64,000 bases of DNA from Fen731 sp964481885 (GTDB lineage: Bacteria > Actinomycetota > Humimicrobiia > Humimicrobiales > Humimicrobiaceae), in the NCBI GenBank assembly GCA_964481885.1, contig CAYZUS010000008.1, positions 1 to 64,000 of the forward strand, written 5' to 3'. The number at the start of each line of letters is the position of its first letter. Position 1 is the first letter of the stretch. Shown here piece after piece: positions 26,306-35,710 of the stretch. The translations under genes were made by a program, and so were the position numbers. The notes under the pieces were generated by a model, which saw only the letters and a program-made list of their open reading frames with translations, ran no database searches and was not told the origin of the DNA.

Positions 26306-27328
26306 TTGCCTGAATACAGAAAAGACATAATTTTGGACGAGTGGGTTATAATTGCCACTGAGCGTGCAAAAAGGCCTGAGAATTTCAAGGAACAAATCAT
26401 CAAAGTGGAAAACAAGTCATTGAGTGTCTGTCCTTTTGACATGGGCAATGAGGCCATGACACCTCCTGAAAGTTTGAGGATAGACAGCTTTGGCAATGAA
26501 GTTGATAAGGATGGCCAATGGCAGATAAGAGTTGTACCGAATAAATTTCCTGCACTGGTGCCAAATGCCCAGCCTTTTTCAAAGCAATATGGACCGTACA
26601 TGCTGATGGATGGTTTCGGGCTCCATGAAGTTGTAGTGCAGAGTCCTGAGCATATTACCAATATCAGCGAACTAAGCCTTCGGCAAATGGAACTGCTTGT
26701 TTCGGTTTATGTAAAAAGACTTCAGGCAATCAAGAAAGACAGCAGGATTGAAAGCGTTGTCATAATGTTAAACCAGGGAAAAGAAGCCGGAGCATCACTT
26801 GAACATTCCCATTCCCAGATTTTTGCGCTTCCGCTTACACCACCCATTCTGATGAACGAAATCTCCCGGACAAGAAGTTATTTTAACCACAATCACAGAT
26901 GCGCAATGTGCGATATAATTGATTTTGAAATAAAAGAAGACAAGAGGGTTGTTTATGAAAATAAAGAATTCCTTGTGCTTCAACCTTATGCCTCAAGAAA
27001 CCCATTTGAAACATGGATAATACCCAAGTTCCATGATTCAAATTTTGAGAATATTTCTGCGCAGCAGGCAGGTTTATTTGCCCAGTGTCTTAAAATGCTG
27101 GTGGACTTTTTCTATCTTGATCTCAATAACCCTCCCTTTAATTATTATATACATACAGGGACTCTGGGCAGCGCAAAAGACAGCAGCCATTACCACTGGC
27201 ATTTGGAACTTGAGCCAAAGCTAAGCATCAAAGCAGGTTTTGAGATAGCTACGGGCATAGACATATGTATCACCACTCCTGAATATACTGCAGAATATAT
27301 GAAGGCCGGTGATTTTTTTAAAGTCTGA
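26306..27328 (+). CDS. galT: galactose-1-phosphate uridylyltransferase family protein
   Basis: HIT-superfamily hexose-1-phosphate nucleotidylyltransferase, 340 residues. The active-site loop HSHSQI (HxHxQ, with the covalent His) is near residue 166 and the second zinc-region/HIT half has HYHWHLELEPKL. GalT converts UDP-glucose plus galactose-1-P to UDP-galactose plus glucose-1-P. Close relatives can instead act on ADP-glucose, and the glycogen context makes that worth considering. TTG start with AGGAG 6-7 nt upstream. An imperfect hairpin (27342-27350 with 27361-27369) followed by T-rich sequence may end the transcript. Confidence 0.88.
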   Translation: MPEYRKDIILDEWVIIATERAKRPENFKEQIIKVENKSLSVCPFDMGNEAMTPPESLRIDSFGNEVDKDGQWQIRVVPNKFPALVPNAQPFSKQYGPYMLMDGFGLHEVVVQSPEHITNISELSLRQMELLVSVYVKRLQAIKKDSRIESVVIMLNQGKEAGASLEHSHSQIFALPLTPPILMNEISRTRSYFNHNHRCAMCDIIDFEIKEDKRVVYENKEFLVLQPYASRNPFETWIIPKFHDSNFENISAQQAGLFAQCLKMLVDFFYLDLNNPPFNYYIHTGTLGSAKDSSHYHWHLELEPKLSIKAGFEIATGIDICITTPEYTAEYMKAGDFFKV

Positions 27329-27535
27329 CGATTCACGACTGTCCCTTATAATTGCAGAGATATGAGGGATTTGGGGTTATTTTGTTTTTGGACAAGCGTA
27401 GCAAGGCACTCAGTAAACGTGGTTTCAACTCTTAAGGGCGATAATGCTGCAGGAATTGCGATTTGCCTGAATGCCTGAATATTAAAGAATAGTTACCGGA
27501 AAACAGGATTTTATAAAATACTTAAAATTATTTTA

Positions 27536-27928
27536 ATGAACAAGGATATTATCAGAATCAGAAATATTGCAATAATTACTTTTGCAGCAACAGCAGTAAT
27601 AGAAGCGGCCTTTTTTTTTATTTTAAGGGGCAGAAGCTGGGATTTTCTGGGCATTCTTATAAGCGGGTTGCTGACTTTGATTTTCTTTATGGCAACTCTG
27701 GCGGTTTACCTGAAGGCTGCAAAGGCCAATCCGCAAAACAAGTTAAAATACCTGATGATAATTCTTTTTGCAAAAATGGTAGTGGCTGCAGCGGTGTTTT
27801 ATATTGTCGGGCAGTTTAGCGAAGTTAATGTAATGTATCTACTGGTTTCTTTTTTGATCTTTTTTACAATATTTTTAAATCTTGAAATATTTCTGATATA
27901 TAAAAGGGTGCTTTTCTATAAAAACTAA
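27536..27928 (+). CDS. atpI: ATP synthase protein I-like membrane protein
   Basis: A 130-residue protein with four predicted membrane helices, directly upstream of atpB, the place and topology of AtpI, which helps assemble the c-ring. Sequence similarity is weak, as is usual for AtpI, so position carries most of the assignment. There is no Shine-Dalgarno site before the ATG; TAAAAT lies 7 nt upstream, so a leaderless start is possible. A 368-bp gap separates it from atpB. Confidence 0.7.
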   Translation: MNKDIIRIRNIAIITFAATAVIEAAFFFILRGRSWDFLGILISGLLTLIFFMATLAVYLKAAKANPQNKLKYLMIILFAKMVVAAAVFYIVGQFSEVNVMYLLVSFLIFFTIFLNLEIFLIYKRVLFYKN

Positions 27929-28296
27929 ACATTGTGCAAGCCGGTATAAAAGTGATTTCCAGTAAAAAATGGTGTTTTTTATGGCTTGGTGGTGGCATTA
28001 CTGGATAGCTATGTCTTGAAACGTTGCCGATAACAAGCCGTAATGGGGTATTCTGGCATAAAGAGAACCTGACAAAAAATGAGGCAAATTCATTTTAAGG
28101 CGGGATTATTGGCTCAAGTCCTGAGAGAAGTCTGCCGATAAATATTAAAGTTCTGTAAAAGGTCAAATAGTGATATAAATATACAGGATTTATAAAGTTT
28201 TTTTAAGATTTGTCGGAGTTTTTTTGAATTTCTGCGGCAGTCCTGGAAATATACCTGTTAAAAAATATACAAACTTAAATATAAATGGAGAGTTAA
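27929..28296. other. atpI-atpB intergenic region
   Basis: A 368-bp spacer unusually long for an atp operon. It contains a TAAAAAA/TTTTTTA hairpin-like element near 27964-27985 and AT-rich stretches before atpB. No gene was recognised. A separate promoter for atpB is plausible but I cannot identify one with confidence. Confidence 0.4.
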
Positions 28297-29031
28297 TTGG
28301 TAGTATTAGAGCATTTTTATCTTAAAGTATTAATACCCATAAAGATAGGTTCTTTCGATATTTCCATTACAAATCTCACCCTTTCCATGTTTGCCGGTGT
28401 GGGAATTTTTTTGATTCTTTTAATAGTGCTTGCAGCAAATCCCAAAAAAGTCCCGGGCAAAAGACAGGTGGTTGTTGAGCTTCTGATAAATTTTGTCAGG
28501 AAGGGTATCTGCTTTAATATGATAGGCCCAAAAGAATTTGAAAGATGGGTGCCGTTTATTGCAGGTGTATTTATCTTTGTGCTGGCAAATAACATGATTG
28601 GCCTGGTTCCGGGAACATATACCCCGACTTCCAATCCGATAGTGCCGCTGACGCTTGCACTGATAGTCTTTTTAACGGTACATATTACAAATCTTGCAAA
28701 AAACGGCTGGAGATATATAAAAACATATGCGCCCTCATCAGTTCCGAAATGGATGCTTGTAATTGTGGTGCCTATTGAGCTTATCAGCGCAGTAGCAAAG
28801 CCGTTTTCACTGTTTATCCGACTTATGGCCAATATGCTTGCCGGACATACAATACTTTACGTCATTCTTGGCCTGATAATTTATTTCAAGACATATTTTA
28901 TAGCTATTGCAGCAGTGCCTTTTGCACTTGTCATGATGATCCTTGAACTTTTTGTATCTGCCGTGCAGGCATATGTTTTTGCAATTTTAACTGCTCTTTA
29001 TATAGGTGAGGCGGTTAATCCGAAGCATTGA
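28297..29031 (+). CDS. atpB: F-type ATP synthase subunit a
   Basis: Membrane stator subunit forming the proton half-channels of Fo; 244 residues with about six helices. The essential arginine is R175 in FSLFIRLMANMLAGH. The C-terminal helix block ELFVSAVQAYVFAILTALYIGEA is diagnostic. Start is TTG with GGAGAG about 5 nt upstream. It is followed by atpE after 65 bp. Confidence 0.97.
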   Translation: MVVLEHFYLKVLIPIKIGSFDISITNLTLSMFAGVGIFLILLIVLAANPKKVPGKRQVVVELLINFVRKGICFNMIGPKEFERWVPFIAGVFIFVLANNMIGLVPGTYTPTSNPIVPLTLALIVFLTVHITNLAKNGWRYIKTYAPSSVPKWMLVIVVPIELISAVAKPFSLFIRLMANMLAGHTILYVILGLIIYFKTYFIAIAAVPFALVMMILELFVSAVQAYVFAILTALYIGEAVNPKH

Positions 29032-29096
29032 TAGATTATAGTTTTATTTATTTTTGTTAACTAAAGATACTTTAAATAAGGTTAGGAGGAATTTTT

Positions 29097-29327
29097 ATGG
29101 ATCCGAAAGTAGCAGCATTATTGGCAGCCGGATTTTGCATGGGAGTTGGGTCTATAGGCCCTGGCATCGCTATAGGAAACCTGGTAGGCAAGGCAGTGGA
29201 AGGAATTGCCAGGCAGCCTGAAGCCGGGGGCCAGATAAATACAGCAATGTTTATAGGAATTGCTTTTGCAGAAGCTATTTCATTGTATGCTCTGGTTGTT
29301 GCATTTTTGCTGATATTTGTAGCATAA
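29097..29327 (+). CDS. atpE: F-type ATP synthase subunit c
   Basis: Two-helix proteolipid of the rotor ring, 76 residues. The polar loop ARQPE joins the helices, and the ion-carrying carboxylate is E59 in FAEAISLYALV. The residues that mark Na+-type rings are absent: the Q32 position is Ile (PGIAIGN) and E59 is followed by Ala, not Ser. Proton coupling is therefore expected. AGGAGG precedes the ATG at good spacing, as suits a subunit needed in many copies. Confidence 0.97.
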   Translation: MDPKVAALLAAGFCMGVGSIGPGIAIGNLVGKAVEGIARQPEAGGQINTAMFIGIAFAEAISLYALVVAFLLIFVA

Positions 29328-29929
29328 ATATTTTTTAATTAGAGGCTTTTGTAAAGCTGAGCGGCAGTAAAATTTTTTTAAGGGCCGCAAAGAGATGCCA
29401 GCCGGCCAGCAGTTACAAAAGCCGGGATGAAGCAAAAACTTTTTGCAGTAAAGGCAGCAAGGCAGCAGGTTATCAGTCACAAGGCAGCAGGTTATCGAGT
29501 TTTTATGGCTACTGTTGCAAAAATACGGGGCATGGAAAGCAGAGACTTGACGAAAAACTTAAGACGGCCCAGTAAAAGAAGAATATGGTCGTAAAAGCAC
29601 AGATTGAGATGTTAGGGAAAAGGATTTTTAAAAAAAAGGATAAAGCCGGTCAGAAAAAAGCGCAAAACAGGTCCGGAAAAGCATAAAACAGCAAGAGGCG
29701 TGTTTAAGGAAAATAGTTACAGCGGCCAAGCAGGAAGATCAGTCAGGAAGATTGGCCAAAGCAGGAAGATTAGTCAGGAAGATGCATCACAAATACAGAG
29801 AGATGCAGCATAAGTATTGCCGGAGTATTGAAAACCTGAAATATTGAAAACCTGAAAGTATGTTTGGTGAAGTTATAATTTTTTAGTTTGTTTTGCATTT
29901 AATTAATTTATCAAGAGGTGGGAAATAAC
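29328..29929. other. 602-bp non-coding spacer between atpE and atpF
   Basis: No open frame with coding character on either strand. A small hairpin GCTTT-TGT-AAAGC lies just after atpE (29345-29357). Short tandem repeats follow: AAGGCAGCAGGTTATC twice (about 29457-29505), a 31-bp unit starting GCAGGAAGAT at 29730-29760 and 29761-29791, and TGAAAACCTGAAA twice near 29829-29858. atp genes are normally tightly packed here, so the spacer is odd. Confidence 0.6.
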
Positions 29930-30433
29930 TTGGAAGAAGTACTGAATATAATAAATCCAATGACCAGTACCGTCTTCTGGTCGATAGTGGTGTTTATACT
30001 CCTGATAGTCGTTTTGTGGAGGTTTGTTTTAAAACCTGTAAACAAGATAATTGTAAAGAGGCAGGAAGAGATACAGGATTCTGTAAATATGGCAGACAAA
30101 CAGAGGCTGGAGGCTCAGGAATTCATAGAAGGCCAGAAACAGCAGCTGGAAGCAGCAAAAAAAGAGGCCCGGCAGATAATTGAAGACAGCAAGGTCGCAG
30201 CCAGAAAAATAAAAGAGGAAATAGAAGAAAAGGCAGCAGAAAAATCCAGGAGCATTCTGGATTCAGCGCTTGAAGAAATAAGAGCAGAACGCGACAGGTC
30301 AGTGGTTGCAGTAAAAAATCAGATAGTTGAAATCGCGATGGATGCAACTGAAAGAATAATTGGCAAAAGCCTTTCCGAAGAAGAGCATAAAAAACTTATT
30401 GAGGAGAGCTTGAAGGAAGTTCAGAGAATATAA
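29930..30433 (+). CDS. atpF: F-type ATP synthase subunit b
   Basis: Peripheral-stalk subunit, 167 residues: one N-terminal membrane helix (about residues 12-32, FWSIVVFILLIVVLWRFVL) then a long charged coiled coil to the C-terminus. It is a separate protein, not the b-delta fusion of mycobacteria. The TTG at 29930 has GAGGTGG 8 nt upstream and is preferred to a GTG at 29918 that overlaps this site. Confidence 0.95.
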   Translation: MEEVLNIINPMTSTVFWSIVVFILLIVVLWRFVLKPVNKIIVKRQEEIQDSVNMADKQRLEAQEFIEGQKQQLEAAKKEARQIIEDSKVAARKIKEEIEEKAAEKSRSILDSALEEIRAERDRSVVAVKNQIVEIAMDATERIIGKSLSEEEHKKLIEESLKEVQRI

Positions 30434-30479
30434 GCTTAAAAAAGAATTTAAGCTTAAAAAAAAGGAGATGTCCTAAAAA

Positions 30480-31067
30480 TTGGAAAAAGGCGATCAGACA
30501 AAGGAATTTACATCAAATTATTATGCCAATGCAGTTTTTAATCTGGCGAGGGCAGAAAATGCCATTGACAGGGTTGAAAATGAGCTTGGACAATTAAAAG
30601 ATGAAGTCATTTTTAACCTGGACCTGAAAAAATATCTTTCAGACACAGCCATCCAGGGTACTGAAAAAATAAAGTCAATGCTCAATATCCTTGGCGAAGA
30701 TTCTACCCGTTCCATAAAGACAGTTTCGGCTATGATAATATTATTTGATGCTCTGGATTACACGGAACAGATATACAAAGACTACATTGAGCTTACTAAC
30801 CAGTATAAAAAACAGCTGTCCGTTGAGGTTATAAGCGCAATAGAGCTTGACGAAAAAATGCTTCTGGAAATCAAGAAAGACGTCGACAGTAAAACAGGCC
30901 TTGATGTGCGGGTAAAAAATACAATTGACAAGAGCATAATTGGGGGGTTACTTATCAAAATCGGTGAAAGAATAATTGATCTTAGTATTAAAAATAAAAT
31001 AGAAGATTTGAAATCAAAATTGAAAGCTTTGGAAATCAGAGGTGAAGACTTTGGCTTTGAAAATTAA
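30480..31067 (+). CDS. atpH: F-type ATP synthase subunit delta
   Basis: OSCP/delta stalk subunit joining subunit b to the alpha3beta3 head, 195 residues. The helical N-domain begins NYYANAVFNLARAENAIDRV, and the C-terminal block DKSIIGGLLIKIGERIIDLSI is the family signature. TTG start with AAGGAG about 12 nt upstream, a slightly long spacing. Just before it the string TAAGCTTAAAAAA is repeated twice. It overlaps atpA by 17 nt. Confidence 0.95.
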   Translation: MEKGDQTKEFTSNYYANAVFNLARAENAIDRVENELGQLKDEVIFNLDLKKYLSDTAIQGTEKIKSMLNILGEDSTRSIKTVSAMIILFDALDYTEQIYKDYIELTNQYKKQLSVEVISAIELDEKMLLEIKKDVDSKTGLDVRVKNTIDKSIIGGLLIKIGERIIDLSIKNKIEDLKSKLKALEIRGEDFGFEN

Positions 31068-32562
31068 ATCCGAAAAAATCGCAGCATTAATAAGCTCGGA
31101 AATAGAGAAATACAAAAGGGAAGTCATAATTGAGGAAGTTGGCGCTGTGCTGGAATCCGGCGATGGAATAGCGCGGGTAAGCGGGCTTCCAAGGACAATG
31201 GCCGGCGAAATGCTGGAATTTCCTGATAAAGTATTTGGTGTTGCATTAAACCTGGACAGAAGAGAGATTGGGGCAATAATCCTGGGAAGCTTTGAAAAGA
31301 TTCAGGAAGGTGACCCCGTGAAAAACACAGGTAATATTCTTCAGATTCCTGCCGGAGAAGAACTTATTGGAAGGGTAATTGACCCGCTCGGCAACCCGCT
31401 GGACAACAAGGGTCCCATAAAAAATAAAGATTTCTGGCCGGTGGAATTTACGGCCCCGGGTGTTGTTGACAGGCAGCCTGTAAAAGAACCGCTGCAGACA
31501 GGGATAAAAGCAATTGACTCGATGATTCCCATCGGCCGCGGCCAGAGGGAACTTGTAATAGGGGACAGAAGTTTGGGCAAATCAGCGATCCTTACGGATA
31601 CCATCATAAACCAGAAAGGCAAGGATGTAATCTGTATATATGTTGCCATAGGACAAAAGACTTCAACAATAGCACGGCTTGTGGAAAAACTTCAGGAGCA
31701 CGGGGCTATGGATTATACAGTCATAGTCAGCGCAACTGCCCGAACCCCGGCATCACTGCAGTACATTGCTCCTTACGCAGGGTGCGCAGTGGGTGAATAT
31801 TTTATGTATAACGGCAAGCATGCGCTTGTAGTGTATGATGACCTTTCAAAGCATGCTGTTGCCTACAGGCAGATTTCACTTCTGCTCAGGCGCCCTCCAG
31901 GCAGGGAGGCATACCCGGGAGATATTTTTTATCTGCATTCAAGGCTGCTTGAAAGGGCAGCAAAACTTTCAGATGAAAGGGGCGGAGGTTCGCTTACAGC
32001 TATTCCTGTAATCGAAACCAAAGCCGGGGATATTTCAGCATACATACCAACAAACGTTATTTCCATAACAGACGGACAGATATATCTTGAGGCAGACCTG
32101 TTTAATGCAGGCGTACGCCCGGCAGTCAATCCGGGAGTTTCAGTATCAAGGGTAGGTGGAAATGCACAGATACCAGCAATGAAAAAAGTTGCCGGTATGC
32201 TTAGGCTTGACCTTGCACAATACAGGGAGCTTGAGACTTTTGCAAAGTTTGGCACCGAGCTTGACAAGGAGACAAGAAAGCAGCTTTCAAGAGGAGAGCG
32301 AACGGTTGAGATACTCAAACAGGGGCAGTATGCCCCCATGGATGTTGAGGATCAGGTGCTCATTTTATATGCGCTGACAAGGGGCCATCTTGATGACGTA
32401 GAGATGAACAAGCTTCGAAGATTTGAAAAAGAATACCTTGAGTTTATACACAGCACCGGAACAGATATTCTGGAAGAGTTAAAAAAGACAAAAGATATTG
32501 GCAAGGATCTTGAGGTAAAGATAATCGCCATAACAGAGCGTTTTAAAAAATCCTTTAGTTAG
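31051..32562 (+). CDS. atpA: F-type ATP synthase subunit alpha
   Basis: Non-catalytic nucleotide-binding subunit of F1, about 503 residues. Domains: beta-barrel (about 1-95), nucleotide-binding core, C-terminal helices. The P-loop at 171-178 reads GDRSLGKS, where the usual form is GDRQTGKT. ISTNVISITDGQ-type sequence (IPTNVISITDGQIYLE) is intact. The start is ambiguous: TTG 31051 follows GAGGTGA at 6 nt; GTG 31042 and TTG 31057 are alternatives. It overlaps the end of atpH, indicating translational coupling. Confidence 0.95.
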   Translation: MALKIKSEKIAALISSEIEKYKREVIIEEVGAVLESGDGIARVSGLPRTMAGEMLEFPDKVFGVALNLDRREIGAIILGSFEKIQEGDPVKNTGNILQIPAGEELIGRVIDPLGNPLDNKGPIKNKDFWPVEFTAPGVVDRQPVKEPLQTGIKAIDSMIPIGRGQRELVIGDRSLGKSAILTDTIINQKGKDVICIYVAIGQKTSTIARLVEKLQEHGAMDYTVIVSATARTPASLQYIAPYAGCAVGEYFMYNGKHALVVYDDLSKHAVAYRQISLLLRRPPGREAYPGDIFYLHSRLLERAAKLSDERGGGSLTAIPVIETKAGDISAYIPTNVISITDGQIYLEADLFNAGVRPAVNPGVSVSRVGGNAQIPAMKKVAGMLRLDLAQYRELETFAKFGTELDKETRKQLSRGERTVEILKQGQYAPMDVEDQVLILYALTRGHLDDVEMNKLRRFEKEYLEFIHSTGTDILEELKKTKDIGKDLEVKIIAITERFKKSFS

Positions 32563-32596
32563 TGCAAGTTAGCAAAAACAATAATTTAATTATTAT

Positions 32597-33538
32597 ATGG
32601 AAAAATCTCAGGAAATAAGAAGCCGGATAAAAAGCATAAGCGGCACCAGGAAAATAACAAAGGCGATGGAAATGATTTCTTCGTCCAAGATCAGGAAGGC
32701 CCAGAACAGGATTCTTGAAGCAAGGGCATTTGTATCCGGTATTGAAGGAGTGATAGTTGATATTGCGCATCACTCAAAAGTCATAACTGACCCTCTCCTG
32801 ACTGTACATGACAAAAATGACTCTGTGCTTGTTATAGGAATTACGGCAGACAGGGGACTTTGCGGAGGCTACAATTCAAATATCATAAGGCTGACTGAAA
32901 AGACAATAAAACAAAACCAGGCCAGAGGCAGGGACGTAAAGCTTGACATTGCCGGCACACGCGGCAGGAATTACTTCAGGTACATGGGATACAAAATAGA
33001 CAATGTCTATGAGAACCTGTCAGATTATCCAAAATTTCTTGATGCAAGGGAAATATCCCGGGAGATTATAAGAAGGTACGTTTCCGGCGAGGTAGACAGT
33101 GTTATCATATGCTACACAAAATTTAAAAATCCTGCAGAACAGGTGCCTTCGAGGCTGCAGCTGCTGCCCATGGAGTTTGCAGGAAAAGGCATACAACTGC
33201 CTGAAGATGAGCCGATTCTGGATGAAAAAACGGGATCAGCCGGCACAGGAGTTTCTAAATCGGATGCGGAATTTTTGTATGACCCGTCGCAGAATGATGT
33301 TTTAAGCTCTATCCTTCCGGAATACATTTATACAATTGTATACGGAGTTCTTCTTGAGTCTACAGCAAGCGAGACCGGGGCGAGGATGACAGCAATGAAG
33401 AGCGCAAGTGATAACGCAGAGGATATGATAAAAGAGCTGGGCCTGATGTATCACAGGGCAAGACAGCAGCAAATTACGATGGAGATAGCTGAGATAGTGT
33501 CAGGCGCAAATGCTTTAAGCGAAGGTGTAGTACAATAA
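32597..33538 (+). CDS. atpG: F-type ATP synthase subunit gamma
   Basis: Central rotor shaft, 313 residues. The N-terminal helix IRSRIKSISGTRKITKAMEM, the ITADRGLCGGYNSNI block and the C-terminal helix ASDNAEDMI..ARQQQITMEIAEIVSGA are all present. A short Gly/Ser/Asp insert (KTGSAGTGVSKSD) lengthens the middle domain, and actinobacterial gammas often carry loops there. No Shine-Dalgarno site precedes the ATG; TTTAAT sits 6 nt upstream, a weak -10-like match. Confidence 0.96.
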   Translation: MEKSQEIRSRIKSISGTRKITKAMEMISSSKIRKAQNRILEARAFVSGIEGVIVDIAHHSKVITDPLLTVHDKNDSVLVIGITADRGLCGGYNSNIIRLTEKTIKQNQARGRDVKLDIAGTRGRNYFRYMGYKIDNVYENLSDYPKFLDAREISREIIRRYVSGEVDSVIICYTKFKNPAEQVPSRLQLLPMEFAGKGIQLPEDEPILDEKTGSAGTGVSKSDAEFLYDPSQNDVLSSILPEYIYTIVYGVLLESTASETGARMTAMKSASDNAEDMIKELGLMYHRARQQQITMEIAEIVSGANALSEGVVQ

Positions 33539-33573
33539 AAGTAAAATTTTTAAATTAAAAAGGCGGGATATAA

Positions 33574-35028
33574 ATGGTTGAAGATATTGGCGATAAGATT
33601 GAAATACCGGTAAATAAGGGCAGGATAATCAGCATAAGGGGACCGGTTTTGGATATCGAATTTCCTCCGGGCAAACTGCCGGATATCTACAATGCCCTTG
33701 AAATAATCAGGCCTGTAGACAAATCAGCCCAGTCCGGAAAAAGGGTTGTTGTGGAAGTGCAGCAGTCAATAGGCAACAATCAGGTCAGGGCAGTTGCCAT
33801 GTCCTCAACTGACGGGCTCCAAAGAGGCATGGAGGTCACCGATACCGGAAAATCCATAGAGGTGCCTGTAGGCAGGGATACATTGGGAAGACTGTTTAAT
33901 GTCCTTGGCGAGCCGATTGATTTGCTTGAAAAAGAAGTCAAGAGTGTAATGCGAATGCCTATCCACAGAGAGGCTCCCGATATTGAGGATATTGAGCCTA
34001 CCACAGAGCTGTTTGAAACCGGCGTAAAAGTCATCGATCTTTTGTGCCCATTTGTGAGGGGCGGGAAAATCGGGATGTTCGGTGGTGCCGGCGTTGGGAA
34101 AACCGTAATAATAATGGAGCTTATACATAATATAGCGACCGAGCATGGAGGATTTTCCGTGTTTGCAGGCGTTGGTGAGAGAACAAGGGAAGGAAACGAC
34201 CTCTGGCGAGAAATGAAGGAGTCGGGGGTTATTGACAAGACGGCAATGGTGTTTGGCCAGATGAACGAGCCCCCGGGAGCCAGATTCAGGGTGGGCCTGA
34301 CGGGCCTTACAATGGCTGAATATTTCAGGGATTTCGAAGGAAAGGACCTGCTTTTATTTATTGATAATATTTTCAGGTTTGTCCAGGCCGGCCAGGAAGT
34401 TTCAACACTGCTCGGAAGAATGCCTTCAGCAGTAGGATATCAGCCAACACTTTCAACTGAAATGGGCGAGCTTCAGGAAAGGATAACTTCAACAAAAAAA
34501 GGCTCTATAACTTCTGTACAGGCCATATATGTTCCTGCAGATGACCTTACGGACCCTGCTCCGGCTACAACTTTTACGCATCTTGATTCAACTGTAGTTT
34601 TATCGAGGCAGATTTCTGAGCGAGGAATTTACCCTGCGGTAGATCCTCTGGATTCCTCTTCGCGTATACTTGATCCGCAGTATGTAGGCGATGAGCATTA
34701 CCAGGTTGCAAGGAGAGTCCAGGAAGTGCTGCAGAGAAACAAGGAGCTCCAGGATATTATAGCCATACTTGGAATTGATGAGCTCTCTGAAGAGGACAAG
34801 ACAATAGTTCAGCGTGCAAGAAAAATAGAGAAGTTCTTGTCCCAGCCGTTTTTTGTTGCGGCGCAGTATACCGGCAGGGAAGGCAAATATGTCAGGGTGG
34901 AAGATACCATAAAGGGGTTTAAGGCAATTGCCGAAGGAAAATATGACAACATTCCTGAGCAGGCGTTCTATATGGCGGGAAATATTGAAGAAGTTGAGCA
35001 AAGAGCCGCCAAGATGCAGACAGTGTAG
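33574..35028 (+). CDS. atpD: F-type ATP synthase subunit beta
   Basis: Catalytic subunit of F1, 484 residues. Walker A GGAGVGKTV, the catalytic Glu in GERTREGNDL, Walker B LLLFIDNIFRF and the DELSEED-loop equivalent (DELSEEDK) are all intact. AAGGCGGG lies before the ATG. It follows atpG after 35 bp; atpC is separated by a further 292 bp. Confidence 0.98.
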   Translation: MVEDIGDKIEIPVNKGRIISIRGPVLDIEFPPGKLPDIYNALEIIRPVDKSAQSGKRVVVEVQQSIGNNQVRAVAMSSTDGLQRGMEVTDTGKSIEVPVGRDTLGRLFNVLGEPIDLLEKEVKSVMRMPIHREAPDIEDIEPTTELFETGVKVIDLLCPFVRGGKIGMFGGAGVGKTVIIMELIHNIATEHGGFSVFAGVGERTREGNDLWREMKESGVIDKTAMVFGQMNEPPGARFRVGLTGLTMAEYFRDFEGKDLLLFIDNIFRFVQAGQEVSTLLGRMPSAVGYQPTLSTEMGELQERITSTKKGSITSVQAIYVPADDLTDPAPATTFTHLDSTVVLSRQISERGIYPAVDPLDSSSRILDPQYVGDEHYQVARRVQEVLQRNKELQDIIAILGIDELSEEDKTIVQRARKIEKFLSQPFFVAAQYTGREGKYVRVEDTIKGFKAIAEGKYDNIPEQAFYMAGNIEEVEQRAAKMQTV

Positions 35029-35320
35029 CGGCCGCAAAGCCACTCATACAGCTTGAATTTTTATTTTTTTAGTGATTTTATTGCCTTAATGCATTAAATT
35101 TTAGAGGATTTTTATCGTTTTAAATTTGAGAGGTTTGTAATGCTTTTCAAGGTCAGCAGTTTATATAGTGTTAGCGCTTTGAATTTGATTAGTTTATATT
35201 ATCTAAAATTTTAGTGATTTGTATTGATTTGTGTTTTGAAAAATTAAGGGATACGTACTTTTAAATATTACTCAAGTGTTTCAGGACTAAAAAAGGATAA
35301 TTTTTAGTAATCAGGTTTAT
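35029..35320. other. atpD-atpC spacer
   Basis: 292 bp, very AT-rich, with recurring TTTTAGTGATTT-like and TTTAAATTTGA-like strings but no gene and no clear hairpin. atpD and atpC are usually adjacent, so this is another expanded atp spacer. Confidence 0.4.
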
Positions 35321-35710
35321 ATGGATGCCAAAGAAAATAAAAATAAAATAAAAATAACGGTTGTAACTCCTGAAGGGAAGGTTTTTGAAGGGGATGTTGA
35401 TTTTATCAGCGTTCCTGCCAAAAGCGGAAGCATGGGCATACTACCCAGGCACGTCCCTATTATAGCTCAGCTAAAGACCGGCATTTTAAAACTTGTCAGT
35501 GATGGCAGGCCCATATATATAGGGGTTTGCAGGGGATATTTTGAGTTGCTTGACAGCAGAGCCTATGTTTTGACCGAGAGCGCAATTTTAACAGATGCTG
35601 ATAACAGGGAAGCAGTAATTGCAGATTTAAAGAAAAAGCATGACATCACCAATGAGATAACAGAAGAGACAAAAAAAGTTGTGCAGGCAATTGCTGGTCT
35701 GAATATCTGA
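35321..35710 (+). CDS. atpC: F-type ATP synthase subunit epsilon
   Basis: Rotor and regulatory subunit, 129 residues. The N-terminal beta-sandwich (VTPEGKVFEGDVDFISVPAKSGSMGILPRHVPIIAQLKTG) is typical. The C-terminal helices are short, weakly conserved and lack an obvious second inhibitory helix. The start has only a weak ribosome site (AGGTTT). Confidence 0.95.
   Translation: MDAKENKNKIKITVVTPEGKVFEGDVDFISVPAKSGSMGILPRHVPIIAQLKTGILKLVSDGRPIYIGVCRGYFELLDSRAYVLTESAILTDADNREAVIADLKKKHDITNEITEETKKVVQAIAGLNI

Noticed and set aside
29097..29327. sodium-type ATP synthase c-ring
   Set aside because: The Gln and Ser residues of the Na+ signature are absent; only the Glu carboxylate is conserved.
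29328..29929. hidden gene between atpE and atpF
   Set aside because: All frames on both strands are broken by stops; the sequence is repeat-rich and non-coding.
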